From the NCBI GenBank assembly GCA_031270565.1, contig JAISXJ010000050.1:1-7150 (forward strand): a stretch of DNA of 7,150 nucleotides, read 5' to 3'. A program made the position numbers and the translations under genes. This stretch comes from Prevotellaceae bacterium. Lineage in GTDB: Bacteria > Bacteroidota > Bacteroidia > Bacteroidales > Paludibacteraceae. Shown here piece after piece: positions 5,956 to 7,150 of the stretch. The notes beneath the pieces were generated by a model that worked only from the letters and a program-made list of their open reading frames with translations, was not told the origin of the DNA and did no database searches. Numbering within the stretch: the first letter of the stretch is position 1; the number at the start of each line of letters is the position of its first letter.

Positions 5956-6711
5956 TTATTTTCCGATTATTATATTTTCTGCCGGCTTATTGTGCTGTTT
6001 CAGTTTTTTAGCTTCCTGTTTTGTGCGGAATGTGTAACCGACGGTATAATTAAACGTAAAATTACTGCCTGATACCCGCCCAAATCCGGGAACATATTTG
6101 ATTTCCTGCGTCTGGGTCGGGGACGTGCTGTGAAAGGCAGTCTTCAGACGAACAGACCAGCCCATTGTCAAACCTTGCCGGAGGTCTATGCGCACGCCGC
6201 CAACAAGTTCGAGCCAGCCGGTGAAGACATTCCTTTTTAGAAGATAATCCGTCTCATCGCTGTCGTCAGGAGGCATTTTTGTAAACTTATAGTTCACATT
6301 TCCAATTCCGTAACGCACGCCGAAAAAGGGATAATTGGAGATGACGCGCTCCTTTCCGTCTCTCGTAAAACGTTTCATAAGGTTGTAATTCAATCCGATA
6401 CGAAAGAATGGCGCAGACACGGAAAAATGAACGCTATCCCCTTCTTCGACGGACATTGACCCGTATCCACCTTCTATTATCGGGAAATATTTACTTAACA
6501 GATTAATATCTGCCTGCATTTCACCCAGAATGGCGTGCTTTGTTCCGATTCTTCCCATCAGGGGCGAAATGACGTCAATATGCACCGACCCGCCGCGAAA
6601 TATCTCTTTTTTAGGCGTATTTTTTTCTGCCGTTTTCTGCGCCTGCACCGGAAGTGTAACAGCAAGCAGCATAACAAGTGTAGAATAGATAATACTGTTT
6701 TTCAAATACAT
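5956..6711 (-). CDS. Outer-membrane beta-barrel-like protein, DUF6048-like
   Basis: 251 residues with a signal peptide at 1-24 (cleaved before Gln25). The mature part has alternating polar and hydrophobic strands with many aromatic ends, such as FFRIGLNYNLMKRF, FFGVRYGIGNVNYKF, WLELVGGVRIDL, MGWSVRLKTAF and FNYTVGYTFR, as expected for a small outer-membrane barrel. The pattern (approach strand, NYNL, GVRYG, GW.VR.K, YVPGFG) resembles the Bacteroidota DUF6048 family from memory; I could not search. The barrel seems to end near residue 230, and a charged tail, KQEAKKLKQHNKP, follows. A purine-rich AAGGGGAAAA precedes the ATG, more Shine-Dalgarno-like than for the other genes. First gene of a probable two-gene operon with the CHU_C gene. 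PorP/SprF-like function was considered because such proteins pair with CHU_C proteins, but typical PorP/SprF motifs are not seen. Confidence 0.75.
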   Translation of the reverse strand: MYLKNSIIYSTLVMLLAVTLPVQAQKTAEKNTPKKEIFRGGSVHIDVISPLMGRIGTKHAILGEMQADINLLSKYFPIIEGGYGSMSVEEGDSVHFSVSAPFFRIGLNYNLMKRFTRDGKERVISNYPFFGVRYGIGNVNYKFTKMPPDDSDETDYLLKRNVFTGWLELVGGVRIDLRQGLTMGWSVRLKTAFHSTSPTQTQEIKYVPGFGRVSGSNFTFNYTVGYTFRTKQEAKKLKQHNKPAENIIIGK

Positions 6712-6761
6712 ATTTTCCCCTTTTTAACTTACGCTTTTATATTCGTTTTAGAACAACGGTG

Positions 6762-6769
6762 CAAAGATA
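6762..6769 (-). promoter_or_regulatory. Bacteroidota -7 box for the barrel/CHU_C operon
   Basis: On the minus strand the sequence reads TATCTTTG, matching TAnnTTTG, 50 bases upstream of the ATG at 6711. No clear TTTG -33 element is visible at the expected spacing; that stretch is part of the TTAGTTATTAG repeat. Transcription would give a leader of about 45 bases. Confidence 0.6.
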
Positions 6770-6784
6770 AGCCTTTTTTTAGTT

Positions 6785-6817
6785 TTTAGTTATTAGAGTT
6801 TAGAGTTTAGTTATTAG
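6785..6817. repeat. Direct repeat TTTAGTTATTAG, two copies
   Basis: Exact 12-base copies lie at 6785-6796 and 6806-6817, with AGAGTTTAG-type sequence between them. It lies just upstream of the operon's -7 box. Similar AT-rich text appears after the terminator at 4637, so it may be generic intergenic repeat rather than an operator. Confidence 0.6.
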
Positions 6818-6991
6818 CCGTTTACGGCTTATATATCAATAGAAACAACCATTTTTATCTGCCCGAATTGTCCGTAGGACATTAACGGTATATGTCCTGA
6901 CGGACAAAAACGCCTATTTAAAGCCGTTTTTCTATGGATATAAATGCCCTAACGGGCAAAAAAACGGCTTCCCAGACTGCCTGCAAGGCAG
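6816..6991. repeat. Cluster of five short palindromes in a larger inverted repeat
   Basis: Hairpins: AGCCGT/ACGGCT at 6816-6829; TGTCC-GTA-GGACA at 6869-6881; TGTCC-TGAC-GGACA at 6893-6906; TGCCC-TAAC-GGGCA at 6945-6958; CTGCCT-GCA-AGGCAG at 6977-6991. The fourth is nested within a perfect 11-bp inverted repeat, AAGCCGTTTTT at 6921-6931 and its complement at 6960-6970. In addition TATATCAATAGAAA near 6833-6846 is inverted (one mismatch) near 6930-6943, so most of 6816-6970 may be one large inverted-repeat unit. There is no coding potential. Confidence 0.6.
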
Positions 6992-7036
6992 ATTCGTGTA
7001 TTTGTGGCTAAATTACTTTTGAGACAGCCCCATTTT

Positions 7037-7150
7037 TCACAGGATTAACAGGATGCTCAAGATAATGATTTTTTATTTTTGAACACTGATAACGCAGATT
7101 AGACACGATTTTCACAGATAGAAATCTGGCGTTTATCTGTTAAATCTGTG
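7037..7150. repeat. Dispersed-type word repeats running off the window end
   Basis: CACAGGATTAACAGGAT lies at 7038-7054. An imperfect hairpin follows: GATAACGCAGATT at 7088-7100 pairs with AATCTGGCGTTTATC at 7123-7137. CACAGAT and ATCTGTG words surround it, up to the end of the window. No gene, T-tract or promoter is seen in 6992-7150. The repeat may continue past the window end. Confidence 0.55.

Overview
The window looks like a chromosomal segment of a Bacteroidota bacterium, most likely Bacteroidales. Three things support this. Several genes are preceded by Bacteroidota-type promoter boxes (TAnnTTTG, once with a correctly spaced TTTG). Two proteins end in type IX secretion (T9SS) sorting domains. 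One secreted protein carries a FISUMP domain (Fibrobacter succinogenes major paralogous domain). Start codons mostly follow A-rich leaders rather than strong Shine-Dalgarno sequences, which also fits. I see no rRNA, tRNA, CRISPR array, transposase or reverse transcriptase.

Layout from left to right. 1-360: non-coding, filled with imperfect direct and inverted repeats. 361-1737 (+): secreted FISUMP protein with a distinctive C-terminal 50 codons, followed by a strong hairpin terminator. 1788-1994: repeat-rich spacer holding a 124-bp element bounded by perfect 17-bp inverted repeats. 1995-2687 (-): Fe/Mn superoxide dismutase with a signal peptide. 2688-3048: divergent promoter region with a small nested hairpin. 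3049-4578 (+): GH16 laminarinase-type beta-glucanase with an Ig-like domain and a T9SS type A-like tail. 4614-4637: a terminator shared by convergent genes, identical to the one after the FISUMP gene. 6711-5956 then 5916-4651 (-): a probable two-gene operon encoding an outer-membrane beta-barrel-like protein and a T9SS type B (CHU_C) surface protein. 6770-7150: non-coding, packed with short palindromes and dispersed-repeat sequences.

Functionally, all five genes encode exported proteins: a putative adhesin or binding protein, an envelope SOD, a surface or secreted glucanase, a barrel protein and a surface protein. They form at least four transcription units and are not an obvious single system; no SusC/SusD pair is present, so the glucanase is not in a recognisable PUL within this window.

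The most interesting leads are: (1) the FISUMP C-terminus has the codon pattern expected of a diversity-generating retroelement (DGR) variable region, with no retroelement in the window; (2) the MITE-like 17-bp inverted-repeat element; (3) the palindrome cluster at 6816-6991. All three need genome-wide searches to confirm.
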